Translations under genes and position numbers: made by a program
Notes under the pieces: model-generated
Seen by the model: the letters and a program-made list of their open reading frames with translations, nothing else
The model's database searches: none
Told to the model about the DNA's origin: nothing
Part shown: positions 43,760 through 57,400 of the stretch, piece by piece
Layout: every line of letters starts with the position of its first letter
Position numbering within the stretch: position 1 is the stretch's first letter
Source: Sialis fuliginosa
Taxonomy: Eukaryota > Arthropoda > Insecta > Megaloptera > Sialidae
Direction: 5' to 3'
NCBI GenBank assembly: GCA_961205875.1
Contig: OY540822.1
Location: 16,432,501 to 16,496,500, forward strand
Length of the DNA: 64,000 bases

Positions 43760-45336
43760 TTTTTTAAATTTTATGTCAAATATGGCAATATAATGGCATT
43801 GTATGCATTTCAACAATTAATTAATTTATACAATTTTTATCTCTAATCGTACATCGTCAATGTAAGAATTTGGATTTAAAAAATAAGTCATCGTCTTTAT
43901 TTGAAATTTCACGTGTTTGTTTTTTCACCTTCAATATGCATTTCAATATACATAACAATTGTTAAGCAATATACATAATTTCAATTACAAAAATGTCTGT
44001 AATACTTAATTAATAATTAAAACATTAGATTATTTAATTATAAAACTATTCAAGTTAAAAAAACGTATATTATTATTGTTTTATTGCACTCAATAAATAA
44101 ATAAATTCACAATAAATGTTTAAATACAGCAATTTTGTTCGTGTTTTTTTATTATTTATTAAAAAAGCGAAATTTTCAGTCACTGTTATTATATTTAAAT
44201 GCACAAATCAATATTTATTAAATAAATTTAATTATTTTATTAAATTGATTTAAAATCCGATTATTTAGTCCACACTTATCCAATAATATTGCAATTTAAA
44301 CAAAAAATGCGCACGATATTGAAAATTGTATCGAAGAAAATGTGGAAAATGTTTATTTCTTAGAGCAGGTGAATTTTACTACTGATTTTCCCGAATACCT
44401 TCTAACAACTCACTCGATGTTCTTGGCGAAAAATTGTTACAAATATTGTTAAAAAAGAATCGAATCTGGTCCAAATAACTATTTGTCTATGTTCTATTCT
44501 TTTCTAGCAGCGCTGTTTCACGCATAAATATAGGGAATATTGCGTGCAAGAACAGTTTGGTGGAACTTAGTACAAAAACGCGATGAAAAATATGTTTTAT
44601 TGAATATATGGACTTATTATTTATAATATTTACTATTTATTTAATTTTATATTATATATGCATTTATTTATTTTCATTTATTGCTACAAATATAATATAT
44701 TGTATATGTTTTAAGCGTTATCAGCTGGTAATATGAGTAATTTTGTTTATATTTATTATTAATATAATTTTTTAAATATTTGAAATTTGATGCCACCAGG
44801 CTGCCAACATGTTATGTTTGAAAATTTTGGTTCAAGTTATAATTTTATTGAAAATTATAATTGTGATTTGTTTTTCTACATTAAATTAAAAGTAAATATT
44901 AATCGAATGTTTTTAATTGTAATAAATTGTTTAATTATTTTTAAAGTTTATGTAGATTTTTTATATTTCTCACATTGGCTCTCTCGGCTCTGTGATGTCT
45001 ATTTCAGTAAAATCAGATTTACCAATCACATAATTTTATTTAGTAATCTAAAGTATATTTTAATTAAAAGGAATATTAATTTAAAATAAATTCGAATAAC
45101 AAAAAATAAATATGTTAAATGAGATAGTGAGAAAACAGTGATTGTATTTGATTTTTAAATATAAAAGTCGGGCTGGCATTTTGTTTAGTAACTATTTAAA
45201 GATTGGCGACTTGATTTGGTGCTGATTTCATAGTTTGACAGTAAAAGATAAATAAGAAGAACGCCATCTTGCGCACGCGTACTAAATGACGTAGTTCTGT
45301 TGTATGATGGTGAAATGCGTGAAATGTAAGTGAACT
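43760..45336. other. Divergent intergenic region, esterase-like gene and HCF
   Basis: AT-rich and without recognisable genes; it presumably holds the promoters of both divergent genes. The long frame at 44787-45089 has the composition of random AT-rich sequence. Confidence 0.5.
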
Positions 45337-48300
45337 ATGGCGGGTGCCCAATTAACATGGAAAAAGGTGTCAAATGCCGTCGGCCCTCAGCCAAGACCTC
45401 GCCATGGACATCGAGCTGTGGCAATCAAGGATCTTATGGTCGTTTTTGGAGGAGGCAATGAAGGAATTGTACAAGAATTGCATGTTTATAATACAGGTAA
45501 GAGTCTCAACATACACAAACTGTAATGGCGGTATTATGTTGGCGTACTGTAAACTGATTGTAAAATCAAATTCATTTACAGTTTACGGTTAAAGAATTCT
45601 TTATTTTTCAATGCATTATTTTAATGTAAATACCCCCTTATTAGGGGCCTATATTTTTTATGTTTACGTTATCAAATTTTGAAAAATTCTAAAGATGGCT
45701 GCCTTTAGTCAGTTCTGGAATAATATACTCCGATTGAATTTTTAGCGTTATTTTGAATGTATATCATGTTATAAGCCCGTTTTTCTTATATTTGCTTCAG
45801 TATATATCAACAAACTGAATGAAATTTTATATATGTACTTTTTTCAGTGTTTATTGCTTTTAAATATTCAATATTTCCATCAATGTTTGTTGACTTGTAC
45901 TGTTAAGCATTTTATTTAAAATTTTACACAGTAATTACATATATTTCCCCTTTTTACTTATAATACATACACTATATATTGTGTTTTTATTTTTAGCAAC
46001 AAACCAATGGTTTGTGCCTTCCATCAAAGGTGATGTGCCCTCAGGATGCGCAGCATTCGGGTTTGTTGTTGATGGCACAAGACTCTTTGTGTTTGGTGGA
46101 ATGGTTGAATACGGGCGCTATAGCAACGACCTTTATGAACTACAGGCATCAAGATGGGAATGGAAGAGACATAACCCCATACCACCAAGAGATGGAAAAC
46201 CTCCCTGTCCTAGATTGGGGCACAGTTTTACTCTGGTTAACGGAATGATATACTTGTTTGCAGGTCTAGCCAATGATGCTGAGAGTCCCATATCTGCAAT
46301 GAAGTAATTTATTTGTTATATTATTTATCTTGTGTATTTGCATTACTGACTTGTTGATGTTTTAGCCGACAGTTGTTGATGATTCCTCGGTATCTGAACG
46401 ATCTGTACATCCTAGATATCAAAAGCAGTTCTACAAATGTTATTTGGGAAATGCCCATGACCAGCGGGGCTAAGCCCCCTCCCAGAGAGTCTCATACAGC
46501 TGTTGCATACACAAAAAGCGAAAACCTTTTAGTTGTTTACGGAGGAATGAGTGGATATAGATTAGGGGACCTCTGGATCCTTAATACAGGTAAATGGAAT
46601 GTTTGTTTGTTTGTTTGTTTCTACAACTAAAAAGTACTTTCTTGTCTTTCAGATACGTTAACGTGGTACAAACCTAATGTAACAGGAAAGACCCCGATGC
46701 CTAGATCTTTACACACTTCGACATTAATCGGAGATCGTATGTTTGTGTTTGGAGGTTGGGTTCCTTCGGACATGAATGAAGTGGAAGCTACACAAATTCA
46801 AAAAGAATGGAGGTGCACCAGCACTCTTGCATGTTTGAATCTTGGTATGATGCATTATCATTATTACTTACTTATGTAATATTGTCACTATTTATGAATG
46901 CAGAGATCCTTTGTTTTCAAGATTAACTAAACTCTAAAATGTATCCAATTAATTGAATTAATGTAAAGTGTGTTTGATGAATGTTTTAGTTTTTTATGTT
47001 AATAATATTTTTCCTATAGGTTTTGAAGTGTTATTATCATTTACTTATTTCTGAAATAGATTAGTAATTGTAATTAACATTCAACTTGAATGTTTGAAGG
47101 TATTTTGGATAAGAACAATTGTAATTTGAATTGATATAATTTATTTATATTATTTTTATTATAAATAAATGTATTTGTAATTGTTAACTAACTAGAAACC
47201 GTTTTAGAAAAAATGGAATGGGAGCAATTGTCCATGAATAAAACAGATGAGAACACCCCACGGGGCCGTGCAGGACATTGTGCCGTTGGAATCCACAACC
47301 GCCTTTATATTTGGTCAGGCCGAGATGGTTACCGTAAAACGTGGAACAATCAGGTAGTAAGTTTCAAATTTTACTGTGGCAATATTTAACAACGGTTTTC
47401 AGTTTTAACATTGATAATTAGACGACGTGCGAGCACCTATTTTGCACCGAGATCCAATGTTATATATTAACAAGATGTTTATGGTATCCTATTTTCTACA
47501 TTGCACTTAGTTATTAGCTCCGAGCTAATTGTGTGTGCGTATTGAACTTATTTTCATTATAAATCTGGTGAAAAACGCTTCTCTATCTTCCGGTATGATT
47601 TACGTTGTTGCTAAATATGTTTGTTTTTTAAATGATTATTGTTTTCACTGATTAGATGTTAGAGAAGGAGTTTTTCTTTATCAATTAGAATTTGTGTTTA
47701 TGTAAAGAATCAGTATTTTATGTTGTTGAACCGAGGCAATGTTTATAGTGAACGTTTGTTCAAGATATTACTTTTGTATTTAGGTATGCTGTCGAGATCT
47801 CTGGTACTTAGAAGTAGACAAACCGGGACCCACAGGTCGTGTGGCTCTCGTCAAAGCCCTTGTAGACAGTTTGGAAGTGAGTTGGCCTGCTCCACCACAA
47901 ACTAGTTTATTCTTACTACAGGTAAGATATACGTTTGCTACTAATAAATAAACATTACTTTTACTGATTTCATTCTCTTTGATTAGATTCAAAAGTATGA
48001 AGTACCACCACAGCCAGTTCAAAAAATAATAAAAGAAAAACCCGTTCCTGCTGGAACAAGCGCACCAGTTGATTCGATAAGATCGGCACCGACGCCAAAG
48101 AATAACAAAAAGGCTCCCATTACTACGATGGTTCCTCCAGGGTTCATTCTAGCGCCTCAGATGATACAGTCTCCGACATCTCAAGCCGCTCAAAGTAAGT
48201 TTATCTCTAAAACCACTTTGTCAGCTCTTACATGTACTTTTGATATAGCTTCAAGCATATCGACGGTGACGCCAGCTGCTGCTGCTGCTGCAACGCCGAC

Positions 48301-51300
48301 CATTACTCAGACAACTAGCGAGACTGCGACATTTCCGCCAGTATCTAGCCCCGTCAAGGTGACCTCTTTACCGACACGGCTGTCTCCCGCTTCTCCTCAG
48401 ACAGCCACTGTCTCATCTGGTGGTCAGGCTTTCAAGATACGACCGCAAACCGGACAGTTCATTAATCTGTCTGATTTAGTTGTCTGTTCTCCCAACCAAT
48501 CTCGTAAGTCATACAGATTTTAAATGTTTACAGCTCTTTAATCTAAATGCACTAATGTTTGTTCAGGTACTACAGTGCGTATAAAACATCCGGACGTTAT
48601 GCGCACACCAGGAAACAGTCCTCTGGTGTCTCCTGTGAGTCCTAAACAACAGGTACTTGTTAAAAATGCTACATCTCCGAGCTCTACCCAATCTCCCACT
48701 TCTGTGACAGTTTCTACAGCTCAAGGAACGCAAGCTGTTAGCGGGAACCACATAGTTACTTTCTTAAAGGCCGGTCAAGGCGGTATACAGATGGCCAATG
48801 TAAGTATTCTTATAAATTATTTTTGTTGGTAAGTTAAATTTAATTGTTATTGAATGCTTCCAGTTACCGAAGGTTAATTATGTACAAAAAGCAATACCTC
48901 TTCAGAAAAACGTTACTTTACAAGGTAAAACAATAACTTTCCAAGGGAAAACCGTACCAATTCAACAAACGAAAACTGTTCAACTACAAGGAAGTTTACA
49001 GCAGGCCGGAGGCAGTCCAACTGTCGTTAAACTTATCAGTGGCAATAAAATGTTAGCTAATGTCAAATCTCTACCTACGGTGCAAATGGCGAAACAATCG
49101 CCAGGTAAAATAGTTATATCTAAAGCCAGCGCAAGTCAGTTACAAGGCAGAAGTCCTCAACAGTTGATTTTAGTTACTACCGGTACGCAGTTACGTCCCG
49201 TGCAAACTTTGACCAACACTCAAGCAGGTATAGTACTCCTGATTGACTCTAGTACAGCTGTACCTTGCTTTGATTATATTTTATCATAGCAGAGTACAGC
49301 TGTGCTGCACCGTCAATTTTTTAAAATAAGAACCAATGTAAAATTTACTGTAGGCAAAAACGTGTACGTTACAGGCAATGCAGGTAATGTTGTATTATCA
49401 GCCGGATCAGGAAACATGTCTATACAACAACAACCTATGAAAATGATAGTGGTCTCTTCGGGTAATCTACAGCAAACGGTTCAGGGAAAACCTATTACTA
49501 TCATACCTAGCAGCGGTGGCAAGACAGTGACTTTGCAAAAACCTCAGGGTCAGCAAATAATAAATACAAGCCAACTTATAACACTGCCAAATTCTGCTGG
49601 TGGACAGGTATGTCCAATGTGTTTTATTTATTTATATTATATTCACTATCGTTATTTCTTAACAGAAACAAGTAATGATTGGAGGAAAACCTGTAACTGT
49701 TATGGGACAAAAGACTGTAACTCTTGTCGGTAACCAAATTTCACAACAGAGTCTCGGGAAACTTATCTGTCTTTCCTCGGGTACAAATACCACAACTACT
49801 CCGACGATAAGTTCAGTTTCTACTTCGTCAATCGAAACTGTTCCTAAGTTTATGATAGTCAGGCCAAAAGCTAGAAATGATAGCACAATCTGTAAGTTTT
49901 TAATGCAATTTAACTTTATTGATTTATTTCTTCATTCCAAGTTGATTATGCCGAAGGTAATTTTACATGGGGGAGAATTTAAAGTGTTGTAGTAAGTAAT
50001 CTGTGTACAAATATAAGAGTGCATTTTGAAAGAAGACTTAAATTACTCAATATTGTTTTGTTTACACAACTACAATACCTTTTATTATTAGTATTTTATC
50101 TGGTTTGTTAATTTCATTAATGTATTTTATTCCTATATCTTAATCAAGTTGGAAAACACTGTATGCCTATCATTTATATAAATTGTTTAACATGAAATAT
50201 TGTGTGGTGGTTTCAGCAAGCACGACACCGTCAGAAGTATCTTCAAACACAGATGCGGCATTGGCAGCCCTGGCTGCTGAAACTGGCTTCATTGTGGACT
50301 CTTCAGAGAAATCAGAAGAGAGCGAGGATGCAAGCGGGAATATTCTGTGGACGACCGAAGGAGGCCAAAGCACAGAAGCTCTTCTACCTGACTCGTCTAC
50401 TGTCAACTCAGACAAACCAGATCAAGTAGGAAGTTTAGGTCTGAAAGGCGGTAGACCCAGATACATTAAGCTAGGTCTAAAGGGTGGAGGGAGAAAACGG
50501 CCATTCAGAATGTTGGGTTTGTACGGCGGTATGAATAACGAACCCAAGAGCGACAGTTCAGAGCAAGCGGAATCTTCACAACAATCTGATACGACACAGG
50601 AATCACAGGAACAATCTGCTGTCAGTGAAACACAATCTACAGAAGAAACTACTGATGAATTTAGCAGCAGTCCAACTAAGAAACTCAGAATGGATTTGTC
50701 TGAAACAACAGAAACAGACGAGGCAGAGATTAAAGACAGTCAAGAAACAGAAACAGAAGCAGAGGCAGAAAGTCAAGAAACAGAAACGGAAGCAGAAGTA
50801 GAGGCAGAAAGTCAAGAAGCAGAGGCAGAAAGTCAAGATGAGCCGATGATAGATGAAAAACATTACGAGCTGGCTGGTCTGTGTGCAGACAATGTCTCGG
50901 AAAGTATAGATACCATTAAAATGAAAACAGATAACGAGGATTCAGATATATTGAACGTTCTGTCAGACATGCACGGTGAGAAAGAACCAACAACTGAAAC
51001 AAACGACAAGGAAGAACAGACAGAACCTGCAGCAGAAGAGAACGCGGCTCTGCTCGGGACACTATCAGAACCAGACAACTTGAACAATAGCGGTTCTATA
51101 GAAGAAAACGAAGGTCTTCCAGAAGGAATGAATATATTCAACACGGACTTACAAGAAATCAAAGATGTTTTAGATAGAGAGATGAGAGATCTACATGATG
51201 TAAACGATGGGGAACACAGGGAACCTGATGAAAGTGCAGATATCAAAAGAGAATTAGACACAGTCGCTAAACATGTCGCCGCTTCAATACAAGAGCAAGA

Positions 51301-52368
51301 TACAAATACCGGACTCACAGCAGATCCTTCTGTAAACGATACGACAAACCTGGATTCTTTAGTGTCCACAAACAACACCTTCTTCTTGAATGATGTTCTC
51401 GGAAAGCAATCGTCAACAGAGTCAAACGCTTTGGCAACGTTGGCGAGCGCTGCTGTCAACAGAGTGGAACCTCAGCAAGTGGCCCCTGTTGCACCGGTGC
51501 AAGACAAGAAAGACAAGTGGTACACGGTCGGTATCATTCAAGGGAACAGTTGTGAGGTCAGGGAGTTCTATGACGTTGATAATATTGAAAGTGTGACGTC
51601 AGACAATTTACCTAGTTTCGAGAATTTGGTCAAAATACCTCTTGAAGTTGGGACGGCGTATAAGTTTAGGGTAGCTGCGATTAATTCTCTTGGATTGGGA
51701 AACTGGTCAGAAGTAAGTATTTGTCGATAGAAAGCACATTTGTAATAATATATTTGATGAAATAATAGTTTGCAGTTAGTTAATTTTGAATGCGTATTTA
51801 AGTAATTTGCTGTTATTCATTTTGCAATACAGTTAGCCGCATTCAAAACCTGTCTTCCTGGTTTTCCTGGCGCTCCATCGTCTATTCGAATCACCAAGAA
51901 CGCTGATGGGGCTCACTTGGCCTGGGACGCGCCTCCTGGTGATCAAGGAGATATCCTCGAATACTCTGTGTACTTGGCTGTCAAACCAAAGAAAGACGTG
52001 AGAAGCTCGACCACAGGGCCACCGCCTTTACAGTTTGTCAAAGTCTACTGCGGAGTCCCCAACAGCTGTGTCGTGCTGAACTCTCAGTTGGCTGCTGCAC
52101 AGATAGATTCCGCTTCGACAAAGCAGGCGATCATATTCAGAATCGCTGCTAAAAACGAGAAGGGATACGGACCGGCTACGCAAGTGAGGTGGTTGCAAGG
52201 TACGTGAAACGTTACCGCTTTGATTATAGATATACATGTCTGGACTGTTTTTTATTAGATACGGCAGCGACTCCAGCTCCGAAAGCTACCAAGAGAACGG
52301 CGATGGCAGACAGCAAAGCGAAGAAACAAAAAGTGGACGATTATTATTATAAAAACAATTGTACATAA
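45337..52368 (+). CDS. Hcf: Host cell factor (HCF), Kelch/FN3 co-regulator
   Basis: HCF scaffolds chromatin-modifying complexes such as SET1/MLL, OGT-associated and E2F complexes. Fifteen exons: 45337-45496, 45997-46303, 46366-46589, 46653-46844, 47208-47353, 47784-47921, 47987-48194, 48249-48503, 48567-48799, 48864-49227, 49354-49607, 49666-49891, 50217-51712, 51833-52199 and 52259-52368, in phase, giving 1559 residues. Residues 1-360 form six Kelch blades ([56 protein letters not shown]). A Gln/Thr/Val-rich middle and a long acidic region follow. The FN3 tandem ([45 protein letters not shown]) and a basic NLS-like tail (KKQKVDD) end the protein. Exon 5 could start 12 nt earlier; I chose the acceptor that best matches human HCF-1. 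I see no HCF proteolytic repeat and no taspase-type QxDG site. Confidence 0.96.
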
Positions 52369-54442
52369 GTTTAAAGTTAAACATGCTTTAGAATGAGATG
52401 AGTGAATAAAGAGACAAATACGATTTGAATCAATTTCGTTTATATTAAGACAGAAATGAAACTTACTTTTGTTTTATTGTTAGTTATTTGAGAAAGTGGT
52501 TTTAACAGCCGAGTAGATTGTAGTTGTTGAAACCGTTGGTAATTTTCTATTTTCTAGTATTTTGTTAGTAAGTCATCATACAATAATTATATCAAATATG
52601 AAATCATGTTTTGTTGCAAATTTTTATTTGATTATTAAACGGAAACGTGTTTATTTTAACAGTATGATCTACAGTATACAAGATACTAAATTTACAGAAG
52701 TCTCAAACAATTATTTCTAATATAATACATTTATAAATGAGCTGCTTACAATCAAAGATTGACAAACGCCATTTTTGGGAAAATTTTGATATCTGTAAAA
52801 TTTTTAAATTACTTTGTAACAATCATATTATTTTAAAGATAGTTTATTGTAAATGGACAGTAACTCTGTCGCTCTTAATGCCATTTTTGTGTAAATTTAA
52901 TTAACCCTTTTGTTCTCAGTGGTTTTGTCAAGAAACTACATTTTTAATAATTTATTTGAAAATATTATTATTGTGTCTATAGAATTAATTTTGGGTTTAA
53001 AAGGGTTAATTATTAGTGTCTATGTAAAAGTTTATACTCTTCAGAATTTTAAATTACTTGTAACAAAAACAGAAAATATGGCTTATGAGTTTAGTTGAAA
53101 TACTTGAGCTGTTAATAACAAAAATGCTGGTTTTGTCACTTTTGTGCTTTGGTTCTAAGCGTCTTAAATAATATGCAGTATATCTTGTATACTGTTAGAA
53201 AAAATTATATCGTGTAAAAAAAAGAAAAATAAAACTAAAGAAATACAATTGCAGTATTTGTTTTCTTTTTTTCTTGGTATTTGTTTGTTTCTGCAACAAA
53301 TGATCCAACGATTAATATTTTACAATAGATAATACTGTGATTGTTATTTTTTTATTCTATTCATAATGAATTGGATGTGGAGATGATTAAGACATTTTTA
53401 CTGTATATGGGCGATTACTGATTAGTGCCTTTTGTGTTTGGACAAACAACATTACTTTTACAGGCACTAATAATTATCGATTGATGCAAAAATTAATAAT
53501 TATGTAAATACCTTTTATTTATATCAATCAGATGGTTTGAAAGTATATTTTAAAAATGTCTTTGAAAAAGCAATCAAATAACATAATGAACTGAATTTTA
53601 AAATGTGTGAGAGAATTTATTAAAATAATTAAATAGAACGGTTATTATGAATTATAGACATAAATGAAATAGTGCTTTTTTTTAAATAAATTAAGTATAA
53701 TAGAGGTGAGATGGTATCACTGTCTATTCGCTTGCATGTATAGTTTAATTAATGTTTCTTTTTTTTTAAATAAAATAATTTCAATTCGTTCTACTTCTAC
53801 TAAATGTATCAAACATAATTTTGAAATAAAAAGCTTTTATTATTTCATGTTTTTAAAAAACTGCTTTGTTTTTATATACATTTAAATAAATATATCCTTT
53901 TTTTACACCAATCATCCTTTTATTTTTGCAAAAAAAACCCTACAATTCGATTGTTTAAAAAAATTTATTTTATTTCATTTATGTAAAGTTTTATTTTACT
54001 GATGTAATGCTGATGAATAGAATAATTAAATAAATGATTGAATAATAATTATTTTCTCAAAGTAATGGTATTATTTTTCCCTTTCCAACAAAAATAAAAT
54101 ACATTTTGTAAATTTGAAAAATATTTATTTTAACAAAAAACTACAAATTTTATATTTAATGTAAAGAATTGTTTTAAAGTTAAGGTACTTATGTTAATTA
54201 ATATTCATTTATACTTGAATACAATTCTTTATAAAATGGCACAATTTTCCTATCAACTTCCTCGTAACAACATTTCCTCTGAATAACATTTACAAAACAT
54301 TCTAGAACCTAGCTATCACAGATAGCATACGTCAGATATAAATTATTTATATATATTACAAATATCAAAATTAACAACCATTACATTTAATTAATTATCA
54401 AATAATACTTGATTTAGTTATAAATTAAAACAATACCCGTAT
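52369..54442. other. Convergent 3' region of HCF and FANCM
   Basis: AT-rich. The polyadenylation signal for HCF is AATAAA at 52405. TTTATT near 54124 is a candidate for FANCM. No other gene recognised in about 2 kb. Confidence 0.5.
52405..52410 (+). terminator. HCF polyadenylation signal
   Basis: AATAAA 37 nt after the HCF stop, the first canonical hexamer. Confidence 0.6.
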
Positions 54443-57400
54443 CTAGTCACTGTCGCTACTGTCTACTTGAATTATTCTCGTGAACTTTTTGTCCACGTAC
54501 CTTGCTTTTGGGGGAGAATCTTCATCGGATATTTCTGTACAGTCGAAATTATTATCAACGCAAAACGAATCCTAAAACAAAATAAATTATGAGTACGGCT
54601 TCCATCCGTTGTCTACTAATTAATTAATACTAACCAGCAGGTAACTATCATTAGCGGTGACATTTTGTGAATAGACTTCATTGATTTTCATTTGCGGGAG
54701 TTGAGGTATTTTAAATGTCCCTCGTTTTGCTGAATTCCTATCAACAAAATAGTGTAATTATTTTTAAAATCCTTCAAAAACAATTGTTTTATTTTGTATT
54801 TACTTTATAGACTGCAAATAAATAGCTTGCATGTCGATGTTTTTGCCTGATTCATCTGACGCTTCAGTAATAAAACTACAATCTTCTTCTGTGTCCGAAC
54901 ATATCACTTCATCGCTGACATCCGAGTCCACCTCGGCTTGGGTGCATAGAAATGGATTTTTCTATAATAAAAAACTATTAATATAATATTTCAGACATCA
55001 AAATTATAAACACTTACAATTTTTGTTTTTTTCTTTGGTTTGGTAGGAGTGTCATTCTTTGAATTGATTTTACTCGTTCCAGTTATTGGGTGAATCTGTA
55101 AAACTGTCTCATTTAAATCAATGCAAAAGTTTGGGCTGTCACCAATTTCTATTACCTCTAAAAATTCAAAAAATATCCTTTTAGATTAAAATTGAGTTTA
55201 ACACAAAGGAAATTCTTTATAAAATAATTTTCATCTGTCTTTACCTGCGTCTGCATCATCTTCAGATCCAAATAAATCCTCATCACTGAAGTAGTCTAAA
55301 TAATTATTATTTTGTGTTTGCTTAGCTTTTGTTTCTACCGTCTTATTACAATAATCAGTTTTAGTTTTTAATTGAAGTTTTTTTGAAATTGGAACAATCA
55401 ATGCACTGGTACTGGGTACAGGTTCTTTTCTTATAAAATCTAACTCTGTTATGTTTAAATTAACTTCAGATATATTAGCTTCCTTCACTTTTTCATTTGT
55501 ATTGCTTTGTTTCAATAATTTTAATCTCATTTTTCTAAAATGAGACCTTTTTGTATTTGAGAGCACTGGAGATCTTTCAAGTCTTGAATTAGAAAGTACC
55601 GGAGATCTTTGAAGTTCTAAATTTGGCAGCACTGGAGATCTTTCAAGTCTTGAATTAGAAAGCACGGGAGATCTTTGAAATCTTGAATTAGACAGCACTG
55701 GTGATCTTTGAAGTCTTGAATTTGATAGCACCACCGGAGATCTTTCAAGTTGAATTAAATTACGTTCCGGAAGCGTTTGATTTCTTAATCTATTTTCATC
55801 TGAAAGTATCTCTATAAAAATATATAAGGTAGCCGGGGTTGTCAGAATTTGTAATTGTAAATAAATATTTTACCTGCATCTGCGTCTTCCAGGGAACCAA
55901 ATATATCCTCGTCACTGAAGTTGGCCAAATAATCATTATACTGTATTTGTTTAACATTTGTTTCTATTGTCTTATTATTACAATAATCAGTTTCACTTAT
56001 AGAATCTAACTCTGATATTGGTGTTGTGTTTAAATTAACATCAGATTGCATTGGTTTTTGTTTTGCACAGTTTTGTTTAAACGATTCAAATTTTCTTTTT
56101 CTAAGACGAGACTGTTTTCGATTTGACAATACCGGTGATTTCTCAAGTTCAACTGAATTACGTTCTAGAAGCCTTTGATTTTGTAATTTCCTATATTTAT
56201 CTGAAAGGCCAAATGGACGACATGGTTCTGAGCCATCAAATAAAGACTCAATTGAATCCAACCCAAAAAAATTCAAAGTTTCTCTTGATTCTTTGTCAAG
56301 AACATATTCAGTAAAATTACATTTATCTGTGCATTTTTTTTTAATAACCGGCACTTTAGGTATAGATATTATATTTTCAGTTTTGTTGTCGATGTTTTCT
56401 TGTTCTGTAAACGTTAATTTAGTATCTTCTTGATTTGTTTTATTGAGCGTGATATTGTTTATACAATTATCAGTAATGATATTTTCAATTTTGTTTTCGA
56501 TGTCTTCTTGTTCTGTAAATGTTAATTTAGTATCTTCTTGATTTGTTTTATTGAGTGTAATATTGTTCATATAATTATCAGTAGTAATATTTTCAGCATC
56601 TTGTTCAGCATTACTGAAAGGTGCAATTTTTAAAAATTCTGTAAAGTCAAAAACGTCATTATTTGATCTTGGTAATTGTTTAATATCCAATAATAATAAA
56701 TTATCGCTTGTTATTGATTTCAGTGTAGATTCCGGAGGACATTTTGGAATAGTTATATTTTGTTGGTCTTCTAAGAACGGAGCTATTTCTTCACATTTGA
56801 AATGTTTTACACACATAGTGCAATTCTTATCTTGTAGAGCTTCGATACTTTTTTTTGTGTTTACTTCCGTTATTAAATTTAGTAAAATAATTGATTCTTC
56901 ATCGATTTTTGTGACTTCATTAGTTTCTGGAAAAAGAATATATGAGACTCGAGAACAGATTAAATAAAATCATGTTTACCTGTTATCGAAGTAGTTTTCT
57001 GGAACATGGTTCTAATATCTTTATTGGCTAATATCTTTCCAGTAGGTTTTTTAACTAGTTTGTTTTTTCTCTTCGGGGAGTATAAATTAAACTCTAAATC
57101 TTGAGTTATGTCGTTCAACTTAACTAGAAGTTGTTTGTTTTTCGATGCTAGATCTCCATCAGATTGAATATCATCCAAGTCCGTAATACTTGTAAGGTTT
57201 TCATTCATAGCTTCATCTATTAAATACATGTGTTAATATTATTATAGTTAAATTACATGAATTCTTACACTGACCTACTTCTTGATTCCAATTCATTTGT
57301 CTTGTCTGTAAAGGGATATTGTATCGTTTGAAAGAATTACTCTTCATGCACGGAGCCCATTTATTAACTTGTCGTTTCCGAGAACCAGCTCCAGTCGAGT

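Noticed and set aside
44787-45089. 100-codon ORF upstream of HCF
   Set aside because: Composition (Ile/Leu/Phe/Tyr/Asn) is that of random AT-rich DNA.
50603-51459. Minus-strand ORFs of 86 and 198 aa
   Set aside because: Shadows of the acidic repeat exon of HCF.
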